This document shows, piece by piece, positions 35,600-46,450 of a stretch of 64,000 nucleotides of DNA. The translations under genes were made by a program, and so were the position numbers. Under the pieces are notes generated by a model, which was not told where the DNA came from, searched no databases, and saw only the letters and a program-made list of their open reading frames with translations. The first letter of the stretch is position 1. Every line of letters starts with the position of its first letter. The stretch comes from Plasmodiophora brassicae (Eukaryota > Endomyxa: Phytomyxea > Phytomyxea > Plasmodiophorida), in contig CP145419.1 of assembly GCA_036867785.1 (NCBI GenBank), positions 1 through 64,000 on the forward strand. The letters are read 5' to 3'.

Positions 35600-36105
35600 C
35601 CTCCGGAGGCGCATCAACAAGGACGACGTGAGGATGCACGACACGGCCATCCCAGCGTAGACGCAACGACACGTGAATGACATCACGCCCCAGGGCTCGG
35701 CGCCGGGCTTGTACCCTCGTCAACAACGCCCGCATGACATCGGCCTCTCGAAAGCGGCTTGTCGGCGCGATCGACATGATGTCACGCCACAGCGCCACGT
35801 GCGGCAGCGTATCGACCCCTGGTGACATCCAGTTGAATGCTACCCATTCCGCGAACGTGACCCGTTGGATGGACGGGAGAGAAGGGTCAATAGCGGATCC
35901 TGGGCTCGCCAGTCGATGCAGGGCCCTAAGCGATGGCAGAAACGACTTGAACAAATAGTCGTACTCTTGGTCCAGGTCTGGGCGTTCAAGGGCATGGCTG
36001 AAGAACGACGCGAGGATCTTCCTTTCCCGCAGCTTCTTGGCGCCCTGCATCGACTGGCGAGTCCACGATCCGTCATTGACCCTTCTGTCGCGTCCACGTA
36101 TCGAC
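35600..36105 (-). pseudogene. Left, inverted copy of an unknown gene
   Basis: Read on the minus strand, this frame encodes AKKLRERKILASFFSHALER, LFKSFLPSLRALHRLASP, RVTFAEWVAFNWMSPGVDTL and LHVALWRDIMSI-type sequence through HVSLRLRW. It is nearly the same as the start of the plus-strand copy at 36146. After about 35600 it loses similarity and runs into the dispersed repeat, so this copy is truncated. A short spacer (about 36106-36145) is itself made from inner pieces of the same gene. The helical, Trp-containing protein has no recognised family. Confidence 0.6.
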
Positions 36106-36145
36106 CCCTGGTGACATCCAGGATCCATTCGGCAAACGTGACCCG

Positions 36146-37919
36146 TTGGATGGACGCGACAGAATGGTCAATGACAGATCGTGGACTCGCCCGTCGATGC
36201 AGGGCGCCAAGAAGCTGCGGGAAAGGAAGATCCTCGCGTCGTTCTTCAGCCACGCCCTTGACCGCCCAGACCTGGACCAGGAGTACGACTATTTGTTCAA
36301 GTCGTTTCTGCCATCGCTTAGGGCTCTGCTTCGACTGGCGAGCCCAGGATCCGCTATTGACCCTTCTCTCCCGTCCATCCAACGGGTCACGTTCGCGGAG
36401 TGGGTAGCATTCAACTGGATGTCACCAGGGGTCGATACGCTGCCGCACGTGGCGCTGTGGCGTGACATCATGTCGATCGTGCCGACAAGCCGCTTTCGAG
36501 AGGCCGATGTCATGCGGGCGTTGCTGACAAAGGTGCAGTTCATGCGGCGGCTCGTTGGGCGTGATTCCATTCACGTGTCGTTGCGCCTTCGCTGGGACGT
36601 CTGTGTCATGAATCCCTACGTCGTTCTCGTGGAAGCGCCTCCCGTTCGCGTCACTCATGCATACGTGCGCGCGCATGCTGATGGCGTCGGGCGACAGCAG
36701 CCCGGCCGAGCGTCGTGCACTGCGCCGGCGACCGGCGGGTCGATGGGCGCCCTCCGCCCAGTTCAGGGACATCTTGCAGCAGGTGGTCATGCTGGTCCCT
36801 CCAGTGTGGGATCCCCAGAATATTGTGCCATTGACTGGACCTGGAAAGATACAGCAAGATCCCGCTATCGTCGCGATCCGTTACGTTGGCGCAGGCTCGG
36901 GAGTCCTGGCAGGACCTGCCGCTGCCGTCCGCGTTCCATGGCAACAAGCACCGGCGGCATTGGCTGTGGGAACCCATGGCAGTCATGCAGGGCGTCATGC
37001 ACTGCAAGAACGATGGTGAGGGCAGGCGGACTCTGGTCGACTGGGACGGTTTCCTCGGCAATCCGCACAACGCTGCCCTGGTTCAGGCGCCCTGCTTCGA
37101 CGACAGGATTCACCTGTCCAAATCGTACCGGCAGCTGTCGAAGCAGGTCAGCAAACTGGTCAAGGACGTGTCCGGACTTGGCCGTCGCCGGTCGACCTGT
37201 CCAAATGGGGCCTGGCGCAGAGGATCATCCTCTTGATCTACCATGCGCGCAGCCTTGGTTGCTTGACATATCTGGGTCCGAACAGGAACTCTGCCGGGCA
37301 GCAGGTCGATGAACACGCCATCGACGTTGCGGCGCTCCTCAAGACACTGAACGCCGGCATCATCGAATGGGGAAACTTCGCCCACGAACTTTGCCTGATC
37401 GGCGCTGTCGGAGGCAACCTCAGCGAGGTCGGGTGAGCGACCAAGCACACCTTCGAGGTCCTTCGTATGGCGATCGAGCTCGTCGTTCTCACGTCGAGGA
37501 GTCAGGGGGACGCCGCCGACGATAGGATCGCGTCGATCGTCGGACGCCTGCTGATGATGTATCAAGACGCACTGAGGAAACGCAGAAGCGCCATCGACCT
37601 GGCCGGCGACGGCATGGCGCCCGATGATGTCGATGCCGACGTCGTCGGTGAGGGTAACGCCCCCGCCCGTCGAACAGCGAAAAGTCGGCGCGCTTCCTTG
37701 ATGGAGAACCGGGCTGCAACGAGGTCCCGGCGAACTGTACGTGTACTGCTGGCATGTGAACGGATTAGTACAACCCTGCTGAACCACTTTGTGTCTGAAC
37801 AGAGTAAGAAGGATTTGGATCCGATGTCCAGCGACGTCGACAGCGAAGAACCGTCCCAGGACACCAGCGATGTCTGCGAGTCGTCGTCACGGTCGTCGGC
37901 GTACAGGTTCATTGGCTAG
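36146..37919 (+). pseudogene. Unknown gene, longer right-hand copy, probably damaged
   Basis: A plus-strand series of frames looks like one gene. The first block (36146 to about 36650) matches the inverted left copy. It is followed in other frames by LQQVVMLVPPVWDPQNIVPL (36657 frame), WLWEPMAVMQGVMHCKND with LVDWDGFLGNPHNAALVQAP (36886 frame), and LAQRIILLIYHARSLGCLTY with LLKTLNAGIIEWGNFAHEL (from about 37200). An in-frame TGA at 37434-37436 is followed by more protein-like sequence and an acidic, Ser-rich tail ending at 37919. Some frame changes could be 50-70-bp introns, but the junction near 37185 is too tight for one. With the TGA, that suggests decay. No conserved domain was recognised. 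It may be a lineage-specific family, since a second copy lies beside it. Confidence 0.5.
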
Positions 37920-38959
37920 AAGGTGTTGCGGGCAGAGTGACATTGCAGATGCCCAAGCTGCCAAAGAAGCGATCGAAGGGTGATGTTGCTGCGAAAGCGG
38001 GCCGCCCAGCTGCTAAGTAGCCCAGAGAGGTTCGAAATTGTCAATGCCGGTACTGAGGCGACGGAGACATCTAACTCGCGCGCAATCGCAAGTACACGAA
38101 CATACTGCTGGTGGACGCGCGAACCGTCCCGCGCGAAACGTCGACATCGAACCGGTCCAACAGGTGCCACGTCGTCGGCGACACGCGAGGCGCGAGTCCT
38201 GTGCAGAACGTGTGAGGCCCTGGTCCTTTGCATTAGACGACAATCCGTACCAGTGCATGGCGTTCGCCCAGATGTGTTCGACGCGTCGGCGGACGCCCTG
38301 CGGGGTGCATCGATGACGTCGCCATAGTCGCAGGGTACGGCGATCAGGCGCCTCGGGACGTCGAAGACTTGTGACATGCGATGCCGAACACAACGCAGGC
38401 AGGCAGGCACCGCTCGACGCGCAGACAGGGAGGTCGGCGACGACGGTCAGCCAGCCATCGTCGCATGGTACAGGGCTGGGGCGACGAGGAGTGCATCATC
38501 TGGCCTGCGCCACGTTGTACCCGTCCCGCTTCGACGTCAGGAGACGGTAGACCTGTGACGTCCAGCGTGTCAGAAGGCCTGCGTGACTGTGCAGCGGGCG
38601 ATGACTCGTACCTATCCTCAAGGTGCAGTGCGATCTCGCATCGTCGCCATATCGGCGGGGGCTGACAGACGATCAGCCGATCTGAGACGATTCGTGGAAT
38701 GTATTGGCGAAGCAACGCGAGCCCCAACCGCTGGTCGCACCACTGCCCGCCCAGGAGGTCGCACGCGGCACCAGTCCAGTTTTGCGAAGCGCTTCCCGGT
38801 TGTTTGCCTAACCAAGCCCAGGCGTACAGGTCTAGATACTCATCTTATTCTGCACGGCTACGTTCCATGCAAGTCGTCAATGAATGTAAGTATCAGCCCC
38901 ATCTCATCTCTCGGCGGGTCGGACATTAGAACGGTACTATTCGGCCAAGGTCCCGCTGT
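37920..38959. other. Repeat-bearing spacer at the subtelomere/core boundary
   Basis: Two more diverged copies of the GC-rich repeat are visible, at about 38190-38440 (GCATTAGACGACAATCCGTACC, CGCCCAGATGTGTTCG) and 38560-38650 (CGTACCTATCCTCAAGGTGCA). The first closely resembles the copy at 34880-35160, suggesting a segmental duplication. The last 300 bp before the glycoamylase stop codon shows no feature, and no intact gene is seen. Confidence 0.5.
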
Positions 38960-41900
38960 TCAGTCACAATCGGATTCTGAGGTCGACATTGTCATTGCTC
39001 CTTGGTTGAACTTGTCCACAGCCACATCCCGCCGATAACGCATCTTGCTTGACCTTTTGACACTGGACTGGATGGAGGTATTAATACCGGATGGCGATGT
39101 CGACGTCGGGATCTGACGTCCATGAAGTGGCAGTAGTATCGGCGAAGGTGGTTGAGGTGGCATTGCTGGATACGCCGGCAGTTGGGACGGATGCGGGGTC
39201 GTGACATGCACAGGAACGAACCGGATTTGTATGGTCGGTCGTGTACAGACGTAGACTACAACGACGACAGCTACGATTACAAGACTGGTGGTAGCAAGTA
39301 CCAGGAACAACGGGCTGGTAAGAACCGAAAGGCCGGCATCGGTAGACGACCGGGCTGAAATTGACGACGGATAGGAGACGCTGGGAACAGGGGTTGGGAT
39401 CAGTGTCGAGGTTGCCCGAGCCGATGTCGTGAAGGCGCCGGTATTGCCAATATTCAACGTCGTCGGGGTCATGTGTCGCGTTTGGTACCCCAAGGCAGTC
39501 GACGTCTGCGTCGACGGGATCCTGAATTTTCGAGTACCTGTTCCTGAAAGTCCCCTCTGCGAAGGCGGCGTTGGCTGCCTAGTTCTAGCCGTAGTTGACA
39601 ATCGCTGAGGGTGTATCGGGCAGGTCGCGGCAGGTGCGCTTACTGTTGACCCATACACGAACATCTGCTGTAACCGGTGTGGAATACAGGTCTGTTGACG
39701 GAGCGCAACCGGCCCCGAGTGATTTGATGAGCTTTCCAGGCACAGCCCGCTGTCATATTGGATCAGGTTGATGATCGGGACATCATCCTGATCAGCACCG
39801 ACTACTTTGATGCGAAACCATTGACTTCCAGATGGGAACCCGACTAAGTCGCACCTGTAAGACTGGAGTTGCAGGCCGATTGTTGACGCAGCTCGAGGCA
39901 CATCGATACACATTGAGAAATCAGGCCCCAGCTGCAGAATATAGAAGTCCGTTCCCCATTGGCGAATGTAGACCTGCTGCATGGTTCCGCCAGTTAATGG
40001 GACACTCTCGACTGTTGTCGTCGCCAAATACGACAGGCACGGGGCGAATCCAATCGGACCCGACGGGACACTTGTCCGTGTCAAGCACGTTGATGACGAC
40101 AGGTTTCCCGACGTCAAAGTTCGCAACGGGGCTCGCTTGCCGGGGCGTATCGACGCTAGATACAGATTAAATTCGGTGACGTTCGATATCCGCAATGAAG
40201 GAATCCGCTGGAATGCGGTAGCCATTTCGGTGTTCTGCATGAACGAGGACCAGATACGACCGGCAGTCCGTTGGTTTTCCAAGGATAGCAGTAGATGGCC
40301 TTGATGTGAGCCGACAACGTCAGGACTGGCCCAGGTGCCTGGCCAGTTCGGGTTGATAGCGTCCGATAAGCCGTACGATACGCAGGAAACGTTGCAGTAC
40401 GTCTTGTACATGTACCGCAATGCGTCCAGCGAAATCGTCGGTGTGAACATGAATGATCCAGCGGGACCCTCTGGTGTGACGGTGTTATCGTCGTTCAATG
40501 CAGGAATGGCACCGCGTGTGGTGTAACCGTAGTAGACGCCATTGGGTCCAGACGTCGACGCCGAACCGTTCCCAGGGCCATCACAGTCGGATATTCCCCA
40601 GAAATGTTCAGAGTGCCATGCATACGACGCCTTCTTGTCCATGGAATATCGCTGCTGTGTTAGAGTCGCAATGCGACTATTCTCAAAGTAGTTGACTGTG
40701 CCGGAAAGGTCAGCGACCCGGCGGAAATCGAAATAGAGTTCAGATGATTGATGGGTAAACAGCGGAGAGCTCTCAATGAACGAATATCCATACTGTGCCG
40801 CCGCCGTATAGGTCGATGTGTATGCCGACCAGAACGTCGGCGGTATGGGGTGCGTTTGCGATCCAATTGCCATGATGTACAGCAATTTCGCTTCGGACAA
40901 TCCGTGGTATTCGTACGCGTCCATTCCCGTGTCCGGATACCATTGATACCCGAGACGATGGTCAGGTTCCTGAAAGAATGTCCAGTTGACAGCATTGAAT
41001 AGGGCCGTTGCATTGCCAGATATGGCGGCCTCATTCGGCAGTGTGAAGAACTGCTTGACGTACAGAACCCCCGACATCAAGACAGCGGTCACATATGGCG
41101 ACAATTCGCAGTTCTCTGCACGGTACCCTGTGTCTGGGTCCAGCCGGTGGTAGAAGAACCCATTGTACCTGAGCATGGCCATCAGTTCTGCAACGCGGCA
41201 ATTACGTATTAAGAGTACCCGGAGACGTTGGAAGCCGCTGGCGATTGCGTCCCCTTCCGTAACGTCATCAGAGTTGTCAGCACACGATCAGCCGCGTCGC
41301 GCCTCGATATGTACCCACGGTCAGCCCCGATGGCCATAGCCGTTAGTCCGAAACCAGTGGCCATGACGTCGGCATTCGCCCAAGGTTCGTTTCGATCGCG
41401 AACGAGGCCGGTCCGCGGGTGCGCCTGGAACCAAAAGTAGTCGAATGCAGTTCGCTGCAGATAGTCCAGGAATGCGTCATCGTCTTCCAGCACGTTCGCT
41501 CGAGCCGCAGCTGTGCACGTCGGGCCAATCCAATTTCCGGTCGCTATCCGATAGTCGTAAGACTTGTCCAGAGCAACGCTGCTGTCGTAGTAATTCAGCC
41601 CGTAACGACCCGATACGGTTCCGATCTGCTGGAATGGGGCACCCGGGGCATTCGATAATCGCCGCATGACGGTAAACAAAGTGTGCTGAACGGTACTAGG
41701 GGAGGTCCAGTGCAAGACGACGGCTTGATCGGAGGCGTAGCAGACGAGCCCGCCTGCAGTCGTATATGATGACGACGGGACCGTGCTGATGACAGGGTTT
41801 CCGACCTGGAACAACTGTGCCAGAGAAGAGTTCGAACACGGAGCAGTGACAATAGAGTCATTCACCAATGCTTGAAACTGCAGTTGCGCCCCCACCGCGT

Positions 41901-42342
41901 TGATTGACACGATGGGATATGTTCCATTTGACGTCCACATCGCGATTGTAAAGACGAACATCTGGTCGGCGCTCGACGAGGAGCAGGTTTCTAACACAAG
42001 ACGTCGTCCGTTCACGCAAAGCCCGGATGAACTTAACATCTGCCATGCTTGACCATCCGCCGTCGATGTTATCGTGAACAGTTGATTTGCATAGCCCAAG
42101 CGGGCGCCTGTAGACGTCACTGTAGCACCGCAGTACCCTAAGCGGACAGTGGCCCCCATGTTCCCTGTATCGCTCGTTCCAATGCACTTTCCAGGCAAGC
42201 CTGGGTGCTCGGGTCCGATCAGGGACCGTATCGCGATCGGCACGCCCGTGAATGTGCTGAAAGCTGAATCCGGCGCCGCGAACCTTGCCAAACATACGAG
42301 TATTGACGTAAGAGCTAGAGGCAGCGTATGCCATGATGACAT
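38960..42342 (-). CDS. Secreted, membrane-anchored glycoamylase-family protein with two ricin-type lectin regions
   Basis: Two exons (42342-41219 and 41168-38960) join across a 50-bp GT-AG intron into 1110 codons. The protein has an N-terminal signal peptide (about residues 1-27) and a first ricin-B-like region with QxW-type repeats. A glycoamylase domain (Pfam PF10091 type) starts at FLDYLQRTAFDYFW and carries GLVRDR, GFGLTAMAIGADRGYISR, YHRLDPDTG, YHGLSEAKLLYIMAIGSQTHP, PLFTHQSSELYFDFR and YFENSRIATLTQQ. It ends with WGISDCDGPG and GSHQGHLLLSLENQRTGR-like motifs. A second lectin-like region, a Ser/Thr/Pro-rich stalk, one transmembrane helix (FLVLATTSLVIVAVVVVVYV, about residue 1000) and a roughly 95-residue cytoplasmic tail follow. 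PF10091 proteins are mainly bacterial and are thought to release glucose or cleave beta-glucans. A surface enzyme acting on glucan, with lectin domains for binding, is inferred. Horizontal origin is possible. Confidence 0.88.
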
Positions 42343-43216
42343 AGTAGTATGAGATCACGGGATGGTGTACCGTGCACAAGGTATTACCATGTGGTTCAAG
42401 GTACGTCGCGATCGGATTCTGGAGTGGCGCCCTTGTCGATGCTAGCGACCAGTACTGACGTCGGAGAGCCTTTTTTCTCTCAGAACTGACTCCATTGGCG
42501 AGTGCTTCATATATCGGGGACGGTGGATATCAACCTTCAATTTCCCTGCCGTCTAGCAAACGTGGATAAGATCAGGAACGTCGGTCAAGTTATCCGCAAG
42601 TGTATGGTCAAGCACGTTCCTGGCCAACTGTAGCGGATTGATACGAGAGCGTGCAGGCGGGCTCGTCATCAATACGGATGCAATCGATAGGCAATGCGCT
42701 GATGCGTTGCGACTCTTGAAGCACGGTTTACCGATTGATCAGGTGCCTACCATGATTTGCGACAATTCGGGAGCTTGCGAACGGAATGTATGGCAATCGC
42801 ATAATCACCATTCTGGACGAAACCCTTCCTTCTTGGACGACAGGTAAAGTGCCCAATTGTTACACTGTGACAAGCGCTAGCTGGCGAAGGCAACGGGGAT
42901 GGCGAATGAAGACAGAGGGGTGACCCCAGTTACACTGTACTTGGGTTTCGCGCTTTTCACGCAAGCGCCTCATGAGTCGTGACCCCAGTTATAACGGCGA
43001 CCTTTAATTCGATCCCGTGAAGTTTGATTATCTGGTGCCGCTCGGGTGCCAGGACGGGCGGTCCGGATCGATCTGCACGTAGCACTGCTCCGTCAGCACC
43101 GCTCTGCGGCGGATGGTGGGCTGGGTGCGGGTGCCCGCATGGCTGTGCGGTCCGGGGCTGCACTGTGCGGCAATCGTTCCGTTCGTGCTCGTTTGGTGGT
43201 ACGCGTCGGGGACGCC
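42343..43216. promoter_or_regulatory. Divergent intergenic region between glycoamylase and SPO11
   Basis: About 870 bp lies between two start codons pointing away from each other, so it should hold both promoters. GTGACCCCAGTTA occurs twice (near 42920 and 42978) as a 58-bp-spaced direct repeat. Frames in 43024-43216 are open on both strands, so an additional 5' exon of SPO11 cannot be excluded. No TATA-like motif was convincing. Confidence 0.45.
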
Positions 43217-44789
43217 ATGGCGCATATCGGTCATGTCGACCAGGACCTATGTCCAGCGGTCGTGCGGGAACGCATCTGCGGCCTGGCAGTCGCCTATGCC
43301 GCTGCCTGCGCCGACGGCTGCACGGCCATCATCGAAACGGTCTGCATAGATACTCTGCATAAGCGCCCGGATGCTACATGCTAAGTGACACGCGTCGCAG
43401 ATTGACCGCGCCAACGCGGGTCGCAATGAGGCACGGCGCCTGAGAGCACGAGTGCTCAGTGCACGTTCACTCCGGTACCACATGCAGTGTATGATGAGGG
43501 TATCTGCCTGGTACCGCCCTTCTGACACGAATGGTGCGTACGTACACAGTCCTGCACTGCCTGGCGTATATATTCAACAATCCTCTGCGGCATGAGTCTA
43601 TGATCACGACACGCGAACTGTACTACAGTCTCCCGATATTCCAGTCGCCGTCAGCATGTTGTCAAATACTGCAAGGTACCGTTTGTCGCGCGCCCTGCAT
43701 GCTGTGTTGTTCGCGTATCATATGCTTCCACCTAGACGTATGCGGCGCTCTGAAGATAGCACGTCATAATCTGTTCGTCGAAGGATCCCCTAAAGGGCTT
43801 GCAATCGGTGACATGTCGATGGAGGAGGTCCGGTATCCATCCGTCCTGGAACCTGATGCTCATGGTCAGCTGAGTGAAATCGTGAAGGCGAACGGGATCA
43901 TGCATGTATTCGCCGATCATCCTGAGCTAATTGTGCCGGGCATGACGCATCGCAGTACAGCAGTGAGGACGACGGCCCAGATGGTGATTATTGTCGAGAA
44001 AGGTCTGGTATGAATTCTGCTGCCAACAAGAGAAGTACTTGATCTGGATGCGTTTCCCTGAGACAGAAGCGGTGTTCTCGCGGTTCGTGAGCGGACATCT
44101 GCACCATCGGATGCAGGCGATCCTGATCACCGGCAAAGGCGTACCTGACATGCTAACAAGGCGTCTCATTCGAAGGCTGCAAGATCTGTTCGACCTGCCG
44201 ACCTATGGCCTCTTCGATTACAATCCGAGCGGTGCAGCGGGACCGTGTATCCGCATAGGCCTATATGGTCTGACGTGTGCTTCAGGCGCTCTTATCATGG
44301 CCACATACAAGCACGGGTCTTGTTCGTCGTTCGATTCGCAATTCTACACCTGCCACCTTCGCTACATCGGTCTTTGGAATGCGTACGAGAAGGACGCTGT
44401 CTACTGACCGATTATGTGCCGGTTGGCAGGATTGTTCTGGTCTGATCTCCGTCGTTTCCAGATCGGGGCCCACGCTATCAAGGAGCTGACGGTCCGGGAC
44501 CGGTCAGGTAGTGCCGCCGATCTGCCGTCCTCGGTATTCGTGGCGCTGACGGCATCCCTGTAGTGGCTCGTAGCCTTCTACATGACCCAGCCATTGCTGC
44601 GTCGGACAGTGTTCGACGGGTCAGACATGTCGGCGCCCTCGTTGCGTGACCCTCAACGTTGTCCCGCAGGTGATCAGTGATATGCTGGAGAATGGAGTGA
44701 AATCGGATCTGGAAGCTCTGAACGATGTGGAATTTGATTTCGTCATCCGCTTTGTCCAGAGAAAGATCTTTTCTGGGGAATACATTTGA
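43217..44789 (+). CDS. SPO11: SPO11 meiotic double-strand-break transesterase
   Basis: Nine exons (43217-43339, 43401-43488, 43550-43675, 43736-44002, 44067-44231, 44286-44369, 44430-44507, 44564-44619, 44670-44789) with 50-64-bp GT-AG introns give about 368 residues, a normal length. Family landmarks in order are: TTRELYY, carrying the catalytic Tyr (about residue 96, second of the pair); LQDVCGALKIARHNLFVEGS then PKGLAIGDM; VEKEAVFSRF (Toprim Glu); ILITGKGVPDMLTRRLIRRL; GLFDYNPSGALIMATYKHGS; YIGLFWSDL; LTVRDRSVARSLL; and MLENGVKSDLEAL with a terminal KIFSGEYI. SPO11 cuts DNA through a 5'-phosphotyrosyl link to start meiotic recombination in the nucleus. The usual D-x-D Toprim pair reads D-Y-N here. 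The start codon is the least certain point. The gene converges on VPS26 with only 70 bp between stops. A sexual cycle is implied if the gene is expressed. Confidence 0.9.
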
Positions 44790-44859
44790 AACACGACAGA
44801 CGATATTAGGACTGGATACGGATCCTATATTGCCGGCCGCATGACACCTTCTGCATCGC

Positions 44860-46106
44860 TCAGGCGGCAGGACGAACAATGTAACTCGGTTTGTTTCGCC
44901 ACATGAGAATCTCGTGTTGCTTGAAGTACCTGCGGTCCTCCTCGTCGACCAGGACCAGGTTCAGGTAGTACTTGACGCTGAACTTGTTGTACACATCCTT
45001 CATGGTCGGCGTGAGGTCGTACGGCTCGAGAAACAGGCGGACGGGGACGCATTCGCCCCTAACCGGCGCGCCATCCATGATTTCGAATTTGGCAATGACA
45101 TCGGTGTCGGTAGAGACCGACGGGGACCCAGACGATTCCCGGCGCAGGATCTGCAACTCCATGTGCTTGATCTTGATCCGCACGAGTAGGAAGTAGATCT
45201 TCCCGATGACCACGTCTGACATGTGGAACTTGTCCTTGCCGTACTCGAACTCGATGTGCAGGCAATCCTCAATGCCGACCTGCACAAACGCGCCCGGAAT
45301 CATTTTAACACGTTCCTGCGGTCACCAGGGCAGGCACGCTAACCTCCATTTTGATTGTGTTGCTGACCTGCGGGTCTTCGCCCACATTCTGAACGGCGAA
45401 ATCGACCTCTTTCGTTATCCTATGCGCACGATCAATGAACAGGAAACTTTCTCTTAGGGTCGGCGCACTTACGATGTGGAATACTGCCTGGGAATCTTCA
45501 CCCGGATAAAGTAGCGCAGACGTACGTTCGTGCCACGGTAGGTCTCGTGTTGTTTCTCGACGTGGTTGAATTCGAACGCGTAGGACTTGCTCGCAACCTG
45601 TGTCCCACAACGGACCTTAGAATGCATAACCAGTGCCTGTGGGCCAGAAACCCGTCGCGGTACCATTTCGCCGGGCGGTTCCAGCTCCCTGAGCAACGAA
45701 ATGAAGACGTAATGGGATCCGCGATCATTGGCGAGCTCGACCTACAAACGTCACTGACGAGTCAACGAGACGGCATCCAAATCACGACGGCCGCGTAATC
45801 TGGGACCTGTCCGACGAGTTCGCACTTGATGCCCTGGTGCTCGAGCTTCTTGCCCTGCGGGACGCGAACATGGACGGTGCCGGCGATATCGTCCAACCCC
45901 ATGAAGAGCGGCATCTCGATGACGCCGGCCTTCTCACCCGGCCCTTCCTTCACCGCCACCAACTTCATCGACGCCTGGTCCCGGAATTCCACCTCGACCT
46001 TGGCCGCGTTGCCGAACCCGAACAGGCTCTAACCCGGCAGAGCCGCCCACTGTTACCTATCCGTCGACGCTGACGACGAGCGCACCGCCAACCTGACCTT
46101 GACCAT
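44860..46106 (-). CDS. VPS26: Retromer subunit VPS26
   Basis: Six exons (46106-46098, 46028-45807, 45741-45664, 45597-45473, 45419-45344, 45279-44860) give 309 residues, typical for VPS26. The first exon codes only Met-Val-Lys and leads into SLFGFGNAAKVEVEFRDQ. The arrestin-like fold is clear throughout: MPLFMGLDDIAGTVHVRVP, GKKLEHQGIKCELVGQ, ISLLRELEPPGEM, YAFEFNHVEKQHETY, NVRLRYFIRV, ITKEVDFAVQN, and NTIKMEVGIEDCLHIEFEYG. The C-terminal half has KIYFLLVRIKIKHMEL, EIMDGAPVRGECVPVRLFL, YDLTPTM and NLVLVDEEDRRYFKQHEI. VPS26 binds VPS35 in the retromer coat that returns cargo receptors from endosomes to the Golgi or plasma membrane. The introns are 53-69 bp. It lies tail-to-tail with SPO11 and head-to-tail with the SNU114 gene. 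Confidence 0.96.
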
Positions 46107-46450
46107 GGTGCCAGCAGCAGTTAGTTGGACGGGCGCCGTCGGGGCCCGACTATTACAGCCTCGTACGCCGCAGCGTCACGCGCCGTCCAACCCGGTGCAC
46201 AGATCCGCCCAAGTCGCGGAATGGGGCGGTGCGCGACGCACACGGACACATCCCGCGACGGCGACGCGTCACGCCCCGGGCGCGCCAAAAAGAGAAGGAG
46301 ACGATGACGACGCCATCATGCCGCCCGTGCAGTAATTCAGTCGTCAACAGCGGCAGTATAGTTAGCACAGCCAGCCTCTGCTGTTTTATGGCTTATACGG
46401 TGCAGTGTGACCCGTCGGGCGGTGGACGACGGCCTCGGGGTGACCAGGGC
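46107..46450. promoter_or_regulatory. Spacer holding the VPS26 promoter and SNU114 3' end
   Basis: This 344-bp interval lies between the VPS26 start codon and the SNU114 stop, both on the minus strand. It should contain the SNU114 transcript end and the VPS26 promoter. Plus-strand frames here are shadows. No conserved element was recognised. Confidence 0.5.

Noticed and set aside
36665-37070. Minus-strand frames in the unknown gene at 36-38 kb
   Set aside because: Plus-strand frames there have more protein-like composition and continue the segment shared with the inverted copy, so the minus frames are treated as shadows.
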